Origin: Rhodocollybia butyracea
Lineage: Eukaryota; Basidiomycota; Agaricomycetes; Agaricales; Omphalotaceae
DNA: 64,000 bases
NCBI GenBank assembly: GCA_015501585.1
Contig: JADNRY010000062.1
Coordinates: 186,001-250,000 of the forward strand
Direction: 5' to 3'
The notes below the pieces were generated by a model. The model worked only from the letters and a program-made list of their open reading frames with translations. It was not told where the DNA came from and did no database searches. Shown in pieces: positions 12,870 to 27,172 of the stretch (position 1 is its first letter; each line of letters begins with the position of its first letter). The position numbers were made by a program, and so were the translations under genes.

Positions 12870-14174
12870 TAGCGCCATCTTTTTATCTCGACGATTTGTT
12901 TTTCATCTTTCTGTACGCTTCACGTTCGCCTTACGACACTTCCTTTTATTACGATGATCTGCCCCCTTATATCCTCCGAAATCGTATTATCTTTCTCCTT
13001 GATTCTCAATCCAATTCTCTTCGCCTACTCTTAAGGACACTTCCTCATCCACTACTAAGTTACACTTCGGATAGGAGCCTTATGCACAACACTTTATTTC
13101 TGTTGATTTTGCGTTACATGCTGGGAACTAGGTAACGGGTGAGTTGATCCTAATGCCACTCATTGTAATACCAGCGACGACTGTAGTCTCTGAAACATAC
13201 TCCATATACGTTCACCTCCAGGATGATGTATTTCTACACAAAGCTCTTCTCCGTCATAACTACAAGAATACACATACAACCATAGTACCAACAGGTTAAC
13301 AAGACAGAAAAACATACTCAACATCCATTGTCCCCCGTCAGGTCAAAGCTGTATCTACCAAACGATTAGTTGCACATTACCTCTTACCAGATTGAACGGT
13401 GTAGGCATTCAATCTTTTCCATAAACATCAGTAGAACGCAACCACGGTCAGCCAACGTTAATAGTTAAAAATACTACTCTGACTTGGAGGCACTAGAAGT
13501 CATCTCTCCAAAAGTTTTAGCTCTATAACAATGAGATGAGAGTTTGAAACAGCGGCCATTCGATGAATGCACTAACTTAAAGGGGGCATTAACATAGTTA
13601 GGGATTGGTGTTAGTATCGCGCCGAAGGTAGTGATATGAAGGCTAACCCAGAAGGTGGGAGCGGCGCGCTCTCGCTTCACGAGCGTGGCGGTTGGGGTCC
13701 CTGCGCTTTAACTCCAATTACGAGCTTCGGGTGGGCACAGGCAAAAAGGCCGAGGATCAGAAAAATGAACAAGCACAAAATGACTTACTTGAACATCACT
13801 GCCACAAAGTTTCGGCTAGTCGAAGAGGAACGAGAAGCTGACTAGCGCTGACCTGGGGCTTTTGAAAGGAACTTGGTAGCGGTAAAAATATCGTTGAATC
13901 ATCAACGATACTTCCGAGGAAATGCTACAGATAACATACATAGTTGCCGTCACCAAATTCGAAGGCTCTACATCAGCGATGCTGCGATAACATTAAGTGC
14001 TTCGATAGCTCGGAGGAGGTATGTACTACCCTTCATTGCGGTGTATCTTCAGTACTTCGATAATCATTGAAGTGGAGACTCTCGTAGAAATAATGAAATA
14101 ATGACTGGTAAATAGGGCAGCATTAGGCGCTCACGGTGTGACAAGCTGTGACAAACGTTTCCAATTTTGCCTTC
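12870..14174. other. long intergenic region, nothing recognised
   Basis: About 1.3 kb between CDC42 and SF3B4. It should include the CDC42 3'UTR and the SF3B4 promoter. Several short frames occur on both strands but none has a recognisable domain, consistent splice sites or coding-like composition. No tRNA and no repeat seen. Confidence 0.4.
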
Positions 14175-15374
14175 ATGTCGCGTCCTCAGGATGACCGCAA
14201 TCAAGAGGCCACGGTCTATCTAGTTTGTTCTCAAGTTAATACTGCTATCTTTTGCTGAAAATCCTCACAGGGAAATCTTGATGAACGATGTACGGACGCA
14301 TTGGTTTGGGAGTTGATGCTGCAAGCGGGTCCAGTTGGTGCGTCGAGGTAGCGTTTGTTCTCTCCCAAGTAAACTAAATTGTCCTCGTAGTCAACGTGCA
14401 TCTTCCAAAGGACCGTATCTCTATGGCACATCAAGGCTACGGATTTTGCGAGTTCTTAACTGAAGAAGATGCTGAATATGCATGCAAAATAATGAACCAA
14501 ATTAAACTATGGGGAAAGCCCATAAGGGTCAATAAGGTACGCCTAGTTGCTCGCACATAAGTTTCAGCAATTGGTTCCTTGGTTAGAACTTATCATTAAC
14601 CACTGTCTGTAGGCATCCTCCGACAAGAAACAGCTGGATGTTGGGGCCAACTTATTTATCGGTAATCTAGATGAAAATGTTGATGAAAGGCTATTATACG
14701 ACACTTTCAGTGCTTTTGGTATGCTGTCAACTACAGCCAAGGTGTGTACTACGCTCTTCCTCTTTACTGCATATCTTTACAGTATACTCATACACATTTA
14801 GATCGCGCGAGATCCTGGGACGGGAACATCGAAAGGTTACGGATTCGTATCATACTCGGACTTCGAAGCATCAGACTCCGCTGTCGAATCTATGAACGGT
14901 CAGTTCTTGATGAACAAAGCTATCACCGTTCAGTATGCTTTCAAAAAAGACGGCAAAGGTGAACGCCATGGGACGCAAGCCGAACGTCTACTTGCAGCTC
15001 AGGCACGAAAGAATAACGCTCTACCGGTCAGTTCTCGACCACCAGCAGCAGCAATGCCGTTTGGAAATCCACCCATAGGTGGTTTCCAGGGCCCTTACCA
15101 AGGTCAATTCGCTGGCGCACTAGCGCAACCACCTCCTCCTCCGGGCTTCACTCCTCAGCAAACCATCATGCCCCCAATGCAAATGCAGATGCAGATGCCA
15201 ATGGGACCACCAGGAATGCCTATGCAGATGGCCCCTCCAATGGGTGGTATGCAGCCTATGCCACCACCTCAAGGCATGCCCATGTATGGATCATTCCCTC
15301 CTCCTCCTCCGCCGGGATTCGCGGTACAACCATATCCTGGACAGGCGCCTCCTCCACCCCAGCCTCAATTTTAA
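14175..15374 (+). CDS. HSH49: splicing factor 3b subunit 4 (SF3B4/Hsh49/SAP49)
   Basis: RNA-binding subunit of the U2 snRNP SF3b complex, needed for branch-site recognition. Exons: 14175-14222, 14271-14337, 14391-14536, 14613-14741, 14802-15374. Start [16 protein letters not shown] leads straight into RRM1 (RNP2 ATVYLGNLDE, RNP1 HQGYGFCEF). RRM2 follows (RNP2 [12 protein letters not shown]1 SKGYGFVSY), then a long Pro/Met/Gln/Gly-rich tail ([15 protein letters not shown]), as in all SF3B4 proteins. Splice phases are consistent throughout. Confidence 0.96.
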
Positions 15375-16527
15375 TATGGAACTTGCAATGCCTTCCACAT
15401 ACGGGATCATCGCATGATTCTTTCGTTCACATGGCACTCTTGTTTGGTGACGATTGTTTTTAGCCTGTCGGTGACTTCGGTGGGATATTCTTACTCTTTG
15501 TATAAACTCGTTGCCAATAATTCTGCCATTTTAGTGGCACGTCTGTATCTCAGCCACTTCTCACATTGCCGTACACTTTTCATCATACCAGCGCGCGCCT
15601 ACGTCTGAGGTTCTCGTTCTATGATTATGACCGCTCAAAACCTATCCCAGCTATTTGTCTGCAGAAGTACAACTTCCTTTAGTATGGCTCCTGTTACTTA
15701 AAATCCCAGCGAATGAGCTTGAAATGCCCAAATTACTCAAAAAAAACTCAGTGCAGTGGCTGAACTTGCGCTGGTTTCCAGTTGCATTTTGGGAGTGTCT
15801 GTTTCTCCAATTCTCTGAGGCCAGATGCGGTCGGTCAAAGCGAGTTCTAGTGATTTAAATTCTAGGAAATCTGGTCCGTACTCTCCTGACGGCAAGTGGC
15901 ATTTCAAGCATATTTTCGTTCGCATTGTTACTGTGTTCCCATTTCGGGAGGTGACTTTTTGTAAAAATGGCCACATTCTCTGCTTGAGTATTGAGACTAT
16001 ATGAACGTGAATGTTACTTATTCTGTGTATTGAACCGGGTTCGTCGGTTTTCGAAAATGATCACCACTGTGGTGACTTGATGGTGACCTTTTCGAGTTGT
16101 CGACGAGCGAAAAACTCTGTCAGTTATCCCTCGTTCTTCAAGAGCTTCAAGAGCCAAGTTCAAGGGATGATGCCTGACAAAGTGATAACTAATACATACT
16201 TGAGCTCCCGGTTGAGGACATGACAATCTATCCAAGATGAAAGCCATCAAGCTGCGAAGTTTTTTTTTGGAGGTCTGTGACGGTATGGCCCCACATATAA
16301 CTACCACATCGGGTTGTCCTCGATGGTAACAACAGCAGAAGCTGGCAAGGCTACTAGAATTAGTAGCAAGTTATCTGTGAAATAATCAAAGGCATAGAAC
16401 GATCCGTTATTAGAGTATCATTTACAGTTATAGAAGTCGTGGAGGTTGGTCTAGGATTATTGGCTTCAGCAAGCTGGAATAAAAAGCACCGAGCGCCAAA
16501 ACAGGCGCCCAGCTTCGTTCAACCGTC
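15375..16527. other. intergenic, nothing recognised
   Basis: About 1.15 kb between SF3B4 and EMC4. Weak minus-strand frames at 15737-15976 and 16014-16307 have no supporting introns or motifs. No RNA gene or repeat seen. Confidence 0.4.
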
Positions 16528-17248
16528 ATGTCCAGACTAGAATATTCATCTTTGGAATCTTCGTCAAAGCGAGTAGCTTTATTCAGACTTTGGAACTGTC
16601 CTAAACTTCCCTTAGATGGCGAAATCTACCGCCGCCACCTGGTTTTTCGAAAGCCAATAATACAGTGCGATATCATGGTTGTCTTTGGATACTCTAACGC
16701 CAACATTTAATATAGTCGAAGGGAAATTCCAAGGCTATTACTGCAACTACAACGCCTGAAGCCTATGATAAACTGAAGGATAAACGAGCCTGGGACCTTG
16801 CTATCTCACCTGCAAAATCTTTACCCATGCAATTCTTCATGCTTTACATGTCTGGCAGCGGCGTTCAAATTTTCAGCATGGGGATTATATTCATGTTACT
16901 TTCCTCTCCGTTCAAGAATGTCCTAGGAATCAACGATGGTAGGTTACTAGTTCGTTGGAAAATTCGAACTGATGATGATCCCATTAGCATTTGCCTCCTT
17001 TGCACCATCCGCGTCCAAAAATCCCAAATCACTTTCTACTTTGACGCTTCAGAAACTAGCTTACTTTGCCTGTAATCTGCTAACGCTGGGTGTTGGTTTG
17101 TGGAAATGTCGTTCTATGGGCTTATTACCGACTGGTACAGGCGATTGGCTGGCATTTGAAACTCGAGGACCAGTACGTGGATGCACTTTTTGCTAAAATC
17201 ATCTCCAGCTAATATAATTATTAGGCCCCAGAGCTGTCGCTTTTCTAA
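16528..17248 (+). CDS. EMC4: ER membrane protein complex subunit 4
   Basis: Component of the EMC insertase, which puts tail-anchored and polytopic proteins into the ER membrane. Exons: 16528-~16572, ~16616-16664, 16716-16938, 16988-17172, 17225-17248. Family hallmarks: NLPPPPGF near the N-terminus, KRAWDLAISPAKSLPM, the helix FFMLYMSGSGVQIFSMG, and the C-terminal KCRSMGLLPTGTGDWLAFE. The start MSRLEYSSLESSSKR fits, but the first splice junction does not keep phase as written (the second exon needs two carried bases where none is left over), so that junction or one base there is uncertain. The rest joins cleanly. Confidence 0.9.
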
Positions 17249-18473
17249 TAGAGTCGGATGAGAGCGTTCATCGTCGATGTACTTACATGTATGGTGAATG
17301 TTCAAAAACCTGTCCTCGTTCTTGTTTACTGACTACAGTCGCGATAGGACTGTAATACTACTGCTAATTGATCTTTCGTGGACTCCTTTCAAATAACGGA
17401 ATCTGCTAGGATTGTTTCCGGCTCTTCACGTTTCCGTTGGATGACAAGACTACTCCCGGTCCCACCTCTGTTTGTAAATATGAAAAGTATCTTGCAACCT
17501 ATAGAACATTGTCGGCTCATGCTTATGTTGTTTTAATGACACTAGTGTCGCGACATCGTGCATCGCGTTGTTAGCCCCTGGCCGCCCAACAGCAGTGTAA
17601 TGAAGCTAACGCACATAAAGTTATCGATGCTGCATCTCCTGCCATTAACTTGGTTGTCCCCCTTTCTGTTGTCCCAGTTTGTTGCAGGCTTTTGGGTGTT
17701 AGCTGGAATATCATTGCCAATTGACTAGGAAAACATTTAGTTCGCTGATGTTCATGGTGTGGATAGTACCCTCAGTGAGAATAATCGGGGTTGACCATAC
17801 TTGTAGTTTCAAATAACATTGAATTTAGAATCCAGGATTGTCATCTGGTAGGGTTCTGAAATTTCACGCTTTAGATGGTTGAGCTTTACTTCCTGGGGCC
17901 ACCTAAATTTCTTCAGGTCCTCCATTTTTCTTGATCGCTGTAACACCCATTCGAATGCTTTTCCACATAAACTTGATGGTAGCCGCCTAATACAGTTTGT
18001 GACTGAGCATATCGCTTCTTAAATTGAGACCTGCTCTCCAAGCTCATTCCCAATTTGGTAATGAGAGATAAGAGCCGCAAGAAGTGTTAGGAAGTGTTGT
18101 GTTGTGTACGAAAAACGCTTATCGGATGATGCGGCATGAACAAATGGAGGTTAGACTCATTGAGCGACAAGAACTCATCAGTCGTAGTCATGATGCAACG
18201 GTATTGTTAACGGTGCCCACAAAATATATTAATCTCCGCCCTAAATTTTTTTTAAAAAAAGGGGGGGCAGCATACGACAACGTTGATAGTTGCTCTCTTG
18301 CGTGGAGGAACTTGAATGAGCGCAGAGTCCAATTGTTCTAACGGACTCGCCTTGCTTGATTGGTGAGATGTAGAAACCATTGCCGATAAGTTCCATTTAA
18401 TGAATCAGAATCGCACCCCCATCCTACGTTAATCACTGTGTCTTAAGCTTCGGTTCTGAAGAAATGTCAGTTA
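17249..18473. other. intergenic, nothing recognised
   Basis: About 1.2 kb between convergent genes (EMC4 on plus, the membrane protein on minus). A run of T8, A7 and G7 lies at about 18246-18268. No coding frame, tRNA or element end could be supported. Confidence 0.4.
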
Positions 18474-19477
18474 TCACCACTTGTAGAAAATAAGATTATA
18501 TGCACCTTTCGGAAGCTTCTTCTCAGCATTTACATAGTTTGTGAAGTTCTTCACCGTTCGCCCAGAGAACAGAAAAGCAAGTAAGATAGCACACAAAGCT
18601 CTGGCGGTCTCAGGATCGACTGGATCGACTTGTTTACCTTGAGCGCCTGCACCGAGTAGCTCCGCCAAAAATACATGAGAGTCGGCCCAGAAAGGCTGGG
18701 CATGCGTAAGGAGAGCATAAATGCCAGTGACGAGTGGTGCGGCCCAGAGATCAACGGTGGTCCACCCATAAGCCTGAAGTTCTGTTGGTGTTTGGATAGC
18801 AAGTGGCGTAGTATGCATGAATGAGAATAAATTGGTGAGGAAGAAACCACCGTTTGCTGTCACCTGAGTCAGCAGTTAGCAGTCCGTTGGCGATACAATT
18901 ATTCGTTTCGCACCAGTGAAGTCACAAGAAGTGTCCAAGGGGATGTAGAGATTCCAGAATACGAATTGCTTGTCACCATAGGTGGTATGAGATCGCAAAG
19001 CAAGAATGCACGAGAAAACCCATCAAAGACGGAGAGCGGCAGTTCCATCTCGAAAAAAAATTCCGGGACGACAGGAATGAGATCCACAATTCCCTGCATC
19101 GCAGTATAGAATATAGGAATGATCCCAGACACCATAAAGGAGGGAGGAACCATTAAATATGGACCTACAAAATTCAAACTCTGAGTCTTATGATGAGGAT
19201 TCAGCGGAAATAACATACAAGCCAACGCCTCTCCTCCAAATACCACCATCAAAGCTGTAGACGCGCTTCGAACAAAAGACCTTGCTTCTACGGATGAGTG
19301 ACCATGGGCTTTGACGTGTTTCCTGTGCAAATCTTCGCGAATTTGACGAAGAACGAAGCAAAGACGGAATGCGGCGAGGACATCCAAAGTGCTGATTCCG
19401 AGACCGAACCAGGTGAATGGCGCTACAGGCTGCAGAGCATACTTGTATATCTCGATTACTGGTGTAAGAAGAGACAT
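18474..19477 (-). CDS. polytopic membrane protein, uncharacterised
   Basis: Two exons: the first from ATG 19477 (MSLLTPVIEIYKYALQP) to a donor at about 18916 (TCACTG|GTGCGA), the second from the CAG|GTGACA acceptor near 18864 to the stop at 18474. The joined protein (about 320 residues) has several hydrophobic segments (STALMVVFGGEALACMLF, PSFMVSGIIPIFYTAM, TTVDLWAAPLVTGIYALL) and a short conserved end (KLPKGAYNLIFYKW). An upstream frame to 19588 is open but the internal Met is the better start. Family not recognised. Confidence 0.7.
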
Positions 19478-20112
19478 CGATCTGATTGAACAGTAAGAAC
19501 TGGAGGAAAGGAAAGAGAAACCGGCCAGGTGGTCCCTATTTAAGGAACAGCCAAAGGGTTTATAACGTGGCGCCTGCGCGCAGGTCAACTGTGGCGCACG
19601 TGTTGATTTTGCTCAGTTAGAGTGGTCTGTTTTTTTGACGGGGTAAGAGAGACGGATAAATAAGGGTAAATGTATTTCAGATAACGAAAGTCACAATCTC
19701 TCGCTGCATTCCATCCGGCCTCTAGGCAGGGATGGTTTGACTTCAGTTGATCCAACAGCTTAAGTAGTGCCCGAAAAACACTGCGCGTATTTTCAGTAGT
19801 GGCCTAAGTATGTTGTCTACGTTAGCATCCAACTTTCCTCCGAGCAATCAAACGCGACGGGACGTGTGTCCAGGGTCTTTGCCACAGGTTTTGCCTGCAA
19901 TAATCAACATGTAAATATGCTTAACCAACTCGACCGCGGGTTCTTTTTTATATGTATTCATTCCATATTCTAGCATAGGCATAAGTAGGACAAGGGGCGG
20001 CCCGAGCCCCAATTCTCCATAGTGAATGTAATGGGAAGAGTTTATGAGGTCGATACTACTAGCTACAGGTAAAGCTACTCCTACTGGGAATTAAAAAGAT
20101 AGAGAATATCGA
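19478..20112. other. intergenic, nothing recognised
   Basis: Upstream region of the membrane protein and 3' side of the P450. No coding or RNA feature seen. Some T-rich and purine-rich stretches only. Confidence 0.4.
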
Positions 20113-22509
20113 TCACAATTCTGGAGCCAGAGTTACTTTCAGTGGCATCGACGACACCTTTCCATCAGCAAAGGGTTGCAAGGAAAGAGATAACTGCTGA
20201 ATGATCTTCGCCTCAGTAGGCTCAAATTCAAATGAGCGTACAAGAGCAGCAATAATGATCTTGAGCTCCAATACAGCTGAAAATGAAGAGGGCTCAGAAA
20301 AAGTAGTAAATAAAAAATGACGTGAAACTCGTCAGAACGATGAAATATCATATGGGAGGGCTCACCAAGTCGAAAGCCAATGCAACTTCTTGGTCCGTCA
20401 GCTGCATTCAAGCATTTAGCATGGGATGAGCAATTCACCTCGAATGGTCTATCAAGGTACAAGATGCCACGTACAAAATGAAGATACACCGGCCCACGGT
20501 CCATGAGGGAGCTTGTTTGGAGGAAGAATACCTCCAGGCTCGATCCATCGCTCAGGAATGAATTCGTCCGCGTTGTTTCCCCAAACTTGTTGATTGGTGT
20601 TGAGAACAGTCCAAGGAATCCGGAATACCTGTATGCGAGGAGAATGAGTTAGGCTCACTTACATCAAAAGGAAAAGGCCAACACAAACCTGGCCGGCTTT
20701 GATAGTAAACGAAGATACCATTTCACCACTCCCAGTACGGATGGCTTGGTTAAGCGGTATCACATCATCTCGAAGAGCAATACGCTCAGTGGGTGCACCA
20801 ACGGGGTGCAAACGTAGCCTAAAATTCAAAACACGATCCATGGTAAGTACATACCATTTTGACTCGATTTTCAAGGCAAATATTGAAAGAAGAACTCAAA
20901 AAACATACCCCTCTTTCGCTACAGCATTGAGATACTCAAGCCCGACAATAGTACTATAGTCAAGAGAAGCCACAGATCGAATTTCTTGCTGAAGCTTGCG
21001 TTGAATCGAGGGATTTCGAGCCAATTGAAGCAGTATAAAGTCAACGGTGACTGCAGTTGTCTCGTGCCCGGCTATCCTGTAGTTTATAACCGTAATGTGT
21101 AATTAGTGCTAGGTAGGCGCTTTCGATTGACGTACAAAAAGGTTGAAATCTGATTAAAACAAGATTCAAATGAGCAAACCACAGCAGTATCAGCGACAGG
21201 ATTTACATTGTCAAGTAGTTCAACGGTGGTCAGTCGAGCTTCCGATTTGTCCCTCTTGTCATGGACTAGGAGAGATAATATATCATTACCATGAAGAACA
21301 TTCATGTTTTTGGAGTTGTCTGATATAAGTTTCCCTGCGAGTTTGTGTATGATCCGTCTCACCACACCGTCCCGAAAAGCTGCTATGGGAAACTTGATAA
21401 TCCAAGGGAAAACATTAATCACAATGGGAGCCACGAATCCCGTGAATGTCCGCGTCATAACCATGTCGTGGCGCCAGGCAGAACTGATTGCTCTCCCTTC
21501 TGTACTCTTGCCACCTTCGAAATCATGTCCAAAACCAACTCGTCCTATGATATCTAGACTGTAACTGTGTGTAAAAATGACCGAAATCTTCAGCATGCCA
21601 GTGAAACCTACGTGCAAGCGGACATAATAGGAACCACATCTACAATATCGTCATTTGTCTCGCCGGTCGCTATCAAGGTAGAACGGAGATTTTGGGTCAT
21701 CTGGTACCAGTATAGGCCTCGGTGTGAGTTTGATTCGCCGATATTGATACGTATACAAGCATGAAAACCCACTGACCTTATCTACACAGGAGAATATATC
21801 GTCAGCCATGGCCTCGACAGCACTGGATCTAAGTTTGGTATGTTTTAGTATGAACTCTCATCAGAGATAAAACTCTGTACATACGTGAACGCTGGTGCTA
21901 GCAGTCTGCGCTGGTATTTATGGTCTTCGCCTTCGACGCATACAAGGCCTTTTCCAATGTGTCTTGTGATGAGCCGTAGAAACGCAGGGGCTTTCACTAA
22001 GCACACAATAGTAAGTACTGCCTAGAGAACGCAGAAGGCTCCAGAGAAGCACCATATCGATTTGAATTTTGCAGTATGTGTTGAGCAGCAGAGTTATCAC
22101 CCACAATGATCTAATATCAAAAGACAAGTCAGGAAGACCTAGTAGGTTAGATACAGTGAAAGGGCCAGCTGGAATCCCGCTGTGTACGTACAATGTCAGG
22201 CTGAAAGAGAGCTGCTTTGATCCTATACACTAGTCCGATCGATGCTGCCCACTTGATGTACATTTCAGAAGCCTCATGTTGGAAAATTTCGAGCTCATGT
22301 CCCCATATCCAGCTTGTTTGGTTTGGGTACTGGATTACCAGTTGATTTTGAGAAGATAGTCAATGAGAGTTTATTGAAGGACCGGCGAAACTCACAGGCA
22401 TTGCAAGCTGTTGTGCTGTGCTTCGCTTAGTCTGCACATATCTCCAGAACAAGGACGTCAAGATCAAGATACTGAAAAGAAGTGAGTAATTGTTGTCAAT
22501 CATGATCAT
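20113..22509 (-). CDS. cytochrome P450 monooxygenase, full length
   Basis: ER-anchored heme-thiolate oxidase. Start MIMIDNNYSLL is followed by a single N-terminal membrane helix (FSILILTSLFW) and at least ten short introns. Landmarks in order: an acidic I-helix side region, the K-helix ExxR reconstructed across an intron as KEGLRLHP, the PERW motif (EFIPERWIEPGG), and the heme loop FSDGPRSCIG across another intron, matching FxxGxRxCxG. The stop is at 20113-20115. A closely similar but truncated copy lies at 48774-49522. The substrate cannot be told from sequence; agaric P450s of this type often act in secondary metabolism or xenobiotic oxidation. Confidence 0.88.
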
Positions 22510-23189
22510 TGGTCAAAAGTTCTGAATGAGAGCGATAGCGGTGAGTCTTTTGTCGTATCCTGTATGTCTATCTAGCGACTGTGCCTTGCAATCCTACGCC
22601 AGGTTTTTATACCCTTGTGGGGAGTTGTTTGTCTGCCGTTTTGCTCTTCGGTATTTTTCCGGTAAGTTGATCTACCCAGTTTCCATTGACTTTCGGACCT
22701 GTCTAATTTTTTTTGAAACTCAAGTCGGTCAAATGTTGCCTCCCCCAGGCAAACTCTTTAAGTTCGTTCACAGGCAAGCCGTGCAAACTTGTACAGTCTG
22801 CTATTAGTCCGCGAATACCGTACTGCGACAATTTTTTCCTCATTAAGATGACTAACTATTCGGACTGTTAGCCAATCGAGTCGCGCTGAAGCAGATGTCA
22901 GATGTTTTTGTACAAGAAGAAAGATAATGCAGGATAATGCTCGTTGCTATCGCCAGGTAGAAATAGCCTTTTCTCTCCTGTTATTGGATTACGTTCCGTG
23001 GGTTCTGTAACATGGTTGTGTGCCTTCATCCTCGGAGCCGGTAAAGAAGGGAGCAAAAGCCTCGTGGAACATTGGAGGGAAAAGTCAAGAAGAGATAGTA
23101 AAAAGCGTTTCGCTAATCCGATCAAAGGCGCGTTTGACCAGGTTCGACCCGGTCCCCAAGATGAGCTTGATTACGCCGATATGGATTAT
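22510..23189. other. intergenic, nothing recognised
   Basis: Upstream of the P450 and downstream of tRNA-Tyr. Plus-strand frames here run straight through the tRNA and are taken as chance. Confidence 0.4.
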
Positions 23190-23286
23190 TCCGACCTGCC
23201 TGGTTCGAACAGGCGACCCCGAGATGTGTTCATTACACTTGTTCGCCAGTTACAGTCTCGTGCTCTTCCTACTGAGCTAAGGTCGG
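23190..23286 (-). tRNA. tRNA-Tyr (anticodon GTA) with 24-nt intron
   Basis: Cloverleaf on the minus strand: 7-bp acceptor stem CCGACCT/AGGTCGG, D-arm GCTC...GAGC, anticodon stem CGAGA/TCTCG with loop CTGTAA-A, T-arm GCCTG-TTCGAAC-CAGGC, discriminator A. The intron lies one base 3' of the anticodon, the canonical place. Tyr tRNA genes of eukaryotes normally carry such an intron. Confidence 0.95.
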
Positions 23287-23499
23287 ATTCATTGAAGGGA
23301 AAAAGCACTGGACAACTCGCGAAAAAATTGACCATCTAACTAAACTTTGTGAAGTAAAGACAGCCGACAAGTATCTGACGACAAGCGCGTGTCCAAATTC
23401 CTATGGCCATTTGATTTCTCCTCTCAAAATCCAATCTATGGTCGATTGTTAGGTATTGGATTAGTCCGAGGCTAGCCGTTAAATGAATTTACCAAGCAT

Positions 23500-25094
23500 T
23501 CAAGTATCATCTTCCAATGCCAAACACTGTAATAAAATCAGTCGGCGGCGCATGTGAATTGTAGAGCGCAAACAGACTCACACGAAATTCGACAAAATTC
23601 GAAGTACCACCACCTCTGGCGGTCGACGAGGGCATCAGAAACTGAAGGCTCAACAACCCTTCGTTATCAATGCGTAAAGATGTTTTGACCGATGACTGCA
23701 GAGCACGCATGGTGCGAGCAATATGAGAGAATCGATAACTTAGGCCTACTCCGTCAAAGGAAGAAATAAGATACACATTAAAACGACAAACCTGAAGCTG
23801 ACAGATTTGACACATTCAAAGGATTCCAAAACATCTCGATCATTCGGATAGTCCATCTACAAATGAGGTTATTGGCGAGGTCATTGCGCACGCAATAAAG
23901 TGGACTTGCTTCAGTGGTGCCAAAGGTACCTGTAGCCTCGATGCGGAGGTTCGGTTTGGCCTGCATACGCGCACGTTGCCGTTGTCTGGCTGTTTGAGCA
24001 CCTGTAGTATCTGGAAGGTCTGGAGGATTCCCTATGAAGGTGAGTTTGTCGCATGAAGGATCCAGTTCCGATAACGCATCACGAAGCCATGACGACTATG
24101 GGATGATTAGAATACCCCAAGTCTACAATCCAGATAGAACCCACCTTGAGAATTATCTTCAGCACCCTATGATTTCTTTCAGAAAAGATGACGCGGCAAC
24201 AGAAAACAAGTCGTACATTTGCTCCGAGTCGAAAGGTAGCTCAAGGTGTGGCTCCGCGTCGAAAGTAGCTATTTCACAAGTTGTCGTCGGACCGGTTGCA
24301 TCTTCAGCACTAGGAGCATTCAGAAACGCGTCTGGTCACGGTTGTACTAGACTCACATGATTAAGGTCAAGGGATACCCCGGACCTATATATGTCAAGCG
24401 CATTCCCGTCTGTCTTTCAGAACCACCAAAGAACTGATCTATTCGTCCTGACTTTGTTTTCTTGTTACCCCTTTCGTGGTCTACCTCTCCTTCACCGTTG
24501 CTTTCATTCCCATCGGAATCATCGCCAGGCTTTTTCCATGCTTTGAATCTACCTGGTTTATTGGAGCCACCTGCTGTTCCAAATATGTTGAGACACTCTA
24601 GAAAGATATTGAGGGGTATTTCGAAAGCAGAATTGTAAACCACTTCTTCGGCTTCAGCCTGTTGAGACGGTTGACCTTCAGCGATCTCAGGGACTTCTGC
24701 ATGATATGTGAATTCGTCGAAAACATCCGCGAAGATATATGCTGTCCCTGTAAAGCACTATCAAGAATCATAAACGCGTTACGCTGCCAGAATTCACTCA
24801 CCAAGAAGTGTCCGAGATTCTTCAACCACTACAACCAGTCCTTTATCAGTGATCGTGATAGTAGCTCTCTTACGACCGAGGACAAGGTATGATATGAAGT
24901 TTTAATCGTCGAAACATTCAATATTGCGAGAAGGAAATGCTAACATTGGCGAAATTTACACCGCGTAAAAGAGCGCTGAAATATCGAACATCGTGTACAG
25001 AAGCTTTCAGAACCTGTTCATGCGTAAGCTGGGACTATAAGCATAACAGTGTAATACCGTGTAGTCTTACAGGTGAGCTTTCCACTTGAGACAT
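23500..25094 (-). CDS. RAD1: DNA damage checkpoint clamp subunit Rad1 (9-1-1 complex)
   Basis: PCNA-like subunit of the Rad9-Rad1-Hus1 clamp loaded at damaged DNA. Start at ATG 25094 (MSQVESSP), then a split exon reading SQLTHEQVLKASVHDVRYF, then FEIPLNIFLECLNIFG, GGSERQTGMRLTYIGPGYPL, LPFDSEQMVLKI, SSWLRDALSELDPSCDKL and LYCVRNDLANNLICRW, ending in a short acidic tail CLALEDDT. All junctions I tried keep phase through about seven short introns. An inserted Lys/Glu/Asp-rich loop lies between GTAGGS and the SGRIDQFFGGSE segment. Conserved order and motifs make the identity firm. Confidence 0.92.
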
Positions 25095-25196
25095 TCTGAT
25101 GTGTTCCGAGTTGAATGAACGAACATGAATGATTCAACTCTAGACGCTTGTCTGAATTCGACAAGTCTCATAGGCGTTTGAGCCAATACAACCAGC

Positions 25197-25285
25197 GCAT
25201 TAATGGGGTAGTGGTAACCTGGGTCGTTGCCATCTTACGTAAGTATCAACTCGACCCGCCGGGGGTTCGATTCCCTCTTAATGCA
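25197..25285 (+). tRNA. tRNA-Gly (anticodon GCC) with 18-nt intron
   Basis: Acceptor stem GCATTAA/TTAATGC, D-arm GGGT...ACCT, anticodon stem GGTCG/CGACC, loop TTGCCA plus T, T-arm GGGGG-TTCGATT-CCCTC, discriminator A. An 18-nt insert sits one base 3' of the anticodon. It stands between the divergent-looking ends of RAD1 (start at 25094, minus) and GLR1 (stop at 25430, minus). Confidence 0.93.
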
Positions 25286-25429
25286 TCGTAAAGTCTTTTT
25301 TTCCATTTCACTCCCCGAAAATGCTTTGCAAATCAGTAGCACTAAAATCAAGCTGAAGTTATCATTGATTGTTTTTAACATACTTGTTTATACAGCGGTA
25401 CATGTAAAACAACTAGGGCTCAGCTCAGC

Positions 25430-27172
<1,743 letters not shown>

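Noticed and set aside
13474..14070. Short ORFs between CDC42 and SF3B4
   Set aside because: No motif, no coherent splice sites and no coding-like composition.
18246..18268. T8-A7-G7 run as an element end or telomere-like tract
   Set aside because: No flanking duplication or terminal repeat is visible; it looks like a simple low-complexity run.
22944..23339. Plus-strand ORF of 131 codons
   Set aside because: It runs through the tRNA-Tyr gene and has no domain or splice support.
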